Shown piece after piece: positions 5,458 to 6,188 of a DNA stretch of 6,188 bases (its first letter is position 1; each line of letters opens with the position of its first letter). The stretch covers positions 1 to 6,188 of the forward strand of contig CAYSCS010000114.1 of the NCBI GenBank assembly GCA_964429695.1, read 5' to 3'. Both the position numbers and the translations under genes were made by a program. The notes below the pieces were generated by a model. It had not been told where the DNA came from, did not search any database, and worked only from the letters and a program-made list of their open reading frames with translations. The DNA is from CAYSCS01 sp964429695 (lineage in GTDB: Bacteria > Acidobacteriota > Aminicenantia > Aminicenantales > Aminicenantaceae).

Positions 5458-6188
5458 TCATCCGACTTTTCTGTGGATAAGAGGATAAAGATTTAATCCA
5501 CCACAATGGAAATAAATCGCTGTTTTGAAATGCTCCCAATTCCGAAATCCATAGGCTATTTTCCTGATAGTTTCGATCTTGGAGTTGAGGCCTTCACTAA
5601 CAGCATTAGTTATCCGGTGCCGGAAGTACGTCAGAATCTGCCCCAGATATTTCCAGAACATATGCACTTTCTCAATCACAGGCCTCAGACGCTTGTGGGT
5701 AGCCCAGAAAAACCACGACTTGAAATGACGAATCGCCCAGGCTACAAAACGGTATCGCCAAAGCTCCCTCAGGCTATCTTTAATCGCCCACGCCCGCCCT
5801 GTCTTCAGATGCATCTGCTTCAAAATCTGAAATCGTTGTTTATCTCTGTTCCGGAGGTTCTCTCTCGAAAAAAGCCAGAGGTATTTCGACCCAACAAGCC
5901 TCTCATCCCCCACCTTCTTCAACTCTCGATGGTGCTCTTTACGCACCTCATCAACCGCTTTGACCATGTGGCTCATAAGATGATAACGGTCAAAGACAAT
6001 CTTCTCCTTAGATTCTGGAACATGTTCGCGGATCGAGGCCAGAAACGGGTCCCAGATGTCTAGAACAATGGCTTCAATCCTCTCTCTCACCCTCTTCGAA
6101 ATGAGAGCAAAATAACCATCAACACTCTCTTTTTTCCCGTCATCTGCCACGTATTCAACTGTCGCCCTTTCCAAATCACAAACCACAT
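5458..6188 (-). CDS. ISL3-family transposase, C-terminal part (cut by the right edge)
   Basis: The visible 243 codons encode the C-terminal half or more of a DDE transposase that would cut and rejoin IS ends. The frame runs off the right edge (the last two bases belong to a partial codon), so GTG at 6186 is an internal codon, not the start. Residue numbers count from it. Family motifs are VCDLERATVEYV (2-13, usually VYDLER), LDIWDPFLASIREHVPESK (42-60), IVFDRYHL (63-70, second catalytic Asp at 66), AVDEVRKEH (77-85), AVSEGLNSKIETIRKIAYGF (195-214, catalytic Glu at 198) and FHCGGLN (226-232). The first catalytic Asp and the zinc-binding N-terminal domain lie outside the window. No frameshift or internal stop is seen, so this part is intact. 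The gene is visibly richer in G and C than its neighbours, consistent with recent arrival. Confidence 0.93.
   Translation of the reverse strand, partial: VVCDLERATVEYVADDGKKESVDGYFALISKRVRERIEAIVLDIWDPFLASIREHVPESKEKIVFDRYHLMSHMVKAVDEVRKEHHRELKKVGDERLVGSKYLWLFSRENLRNRDKQRFQILKQMHLKTGRAWAIKDSLRELWRYRFVAWAIRHFKSWFFWATHKRLRPVIEKVHMFWKYLGQILTYFRHRITNAVSEGLNSKIETIRKIAYGFRNWEHFKTAIYFHCGGLNLYPLIHRKVG
5458..6188 (-). mobile_element. partial ISL3-family insertion sequence, extends past the right edge
   Basis: The element is defined here only by its transposase. Its left boundary lies somewhere in about 5251-5457 and its right boundary is outside the window. ISL3 elements usually have imperfect terminal repeats starting with GG and make 8-base target duplications. 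The bases AATTCAT(G) at 5251-5257 would be the duplication if the end is at 5258 or 5259; this needs the other end to test. Confidence 0.75.

Noticed and set aside
5506..6063. 185-codon open frame on the plus strand inside the transposase
   Set aside because: It is the antisense shadow of a clearly recognised ISL3 transposase; Pro- and Leu-rich composition without motifs.
1..6188. CRISPR array, tRNA or rRNA genes
   Set aside because: No regularly spaced repeats and no tRNA- or rRNA-like sequence was seen on either strand.

Overview
The window comes from an AT-rich, lysine-rich bacterial genome with short intergenic gaps. A secreted protein joining a carboxypeptidase-regulatory-like domain to TPRs, a type II (MOFRL) glycerate kinase and a zinc-finger-less ECF sigma/anti-sigma pair together recall Acidobacteriota or Candidatus Aminicenantes. 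That placement is an inference from gene style only; there is no rRNA or marker gene here.

Layout, left to right. (1) Positions 1-127 may hold the tail of a gene entering from the left. (2) A good sigma-70-type promoter (156-184) precedes a secreted or membrane-anchored beta-sandwich + TPR protein (334-1200). (3) A control region (about 1296-1436) with a TATAAT box and two short inverted repeats leads into a compact three-gene set: an ECF sigma factor (best start a CTG at 1437), a single-pass membrane protein overlapping it by 8 bases (putative anti-sigma), and 15 bases later a membrane-anchored Spy/CpxP/CnrX-like periplasmic sensor ending in a His- and Arg-rich tail. (4) A 405-base gap (2827-3231) has a well-formed promoter of its own, a possible 28-residue cationic ORF with a faint TatA-like look, and inverted repeats. 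(5) A YgjP-like zinc metallopeptidase (3232-3804) converges on (6) a glycerate 2-kinase on the minus strand (3832-5160), whose near-consensus promoter (5222-5250) lies inside a spurious N-terminal extension of its open frame. (7) An ISL3-family transposase (minus strand, 5458 to the right edge) is cut by the window; its richer base composition suggests mobile origin.

How the genes work together: the central trio looks like an envelope-stress or metal-responsive switch. The sensor (periplasm) would act on the anti-sigma (membrane), which would release the sigma factor (cytoplasm). The layout parallels the CnrYXH logic, but the anti-sigma is a different protein. The targets are not visible; candidates are the operon itself and possibly neighbouring genes. 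The glycerate kinase and the metallopeptidase appear to be independent transcription units.

The window is mostly ordinary. The most notable points are the sigma/anti-sigma/sensor cassette, its likely CTG start, the promoter-driven 405-base gap with a small ORF, and the corrected start of the glycerate kinase.
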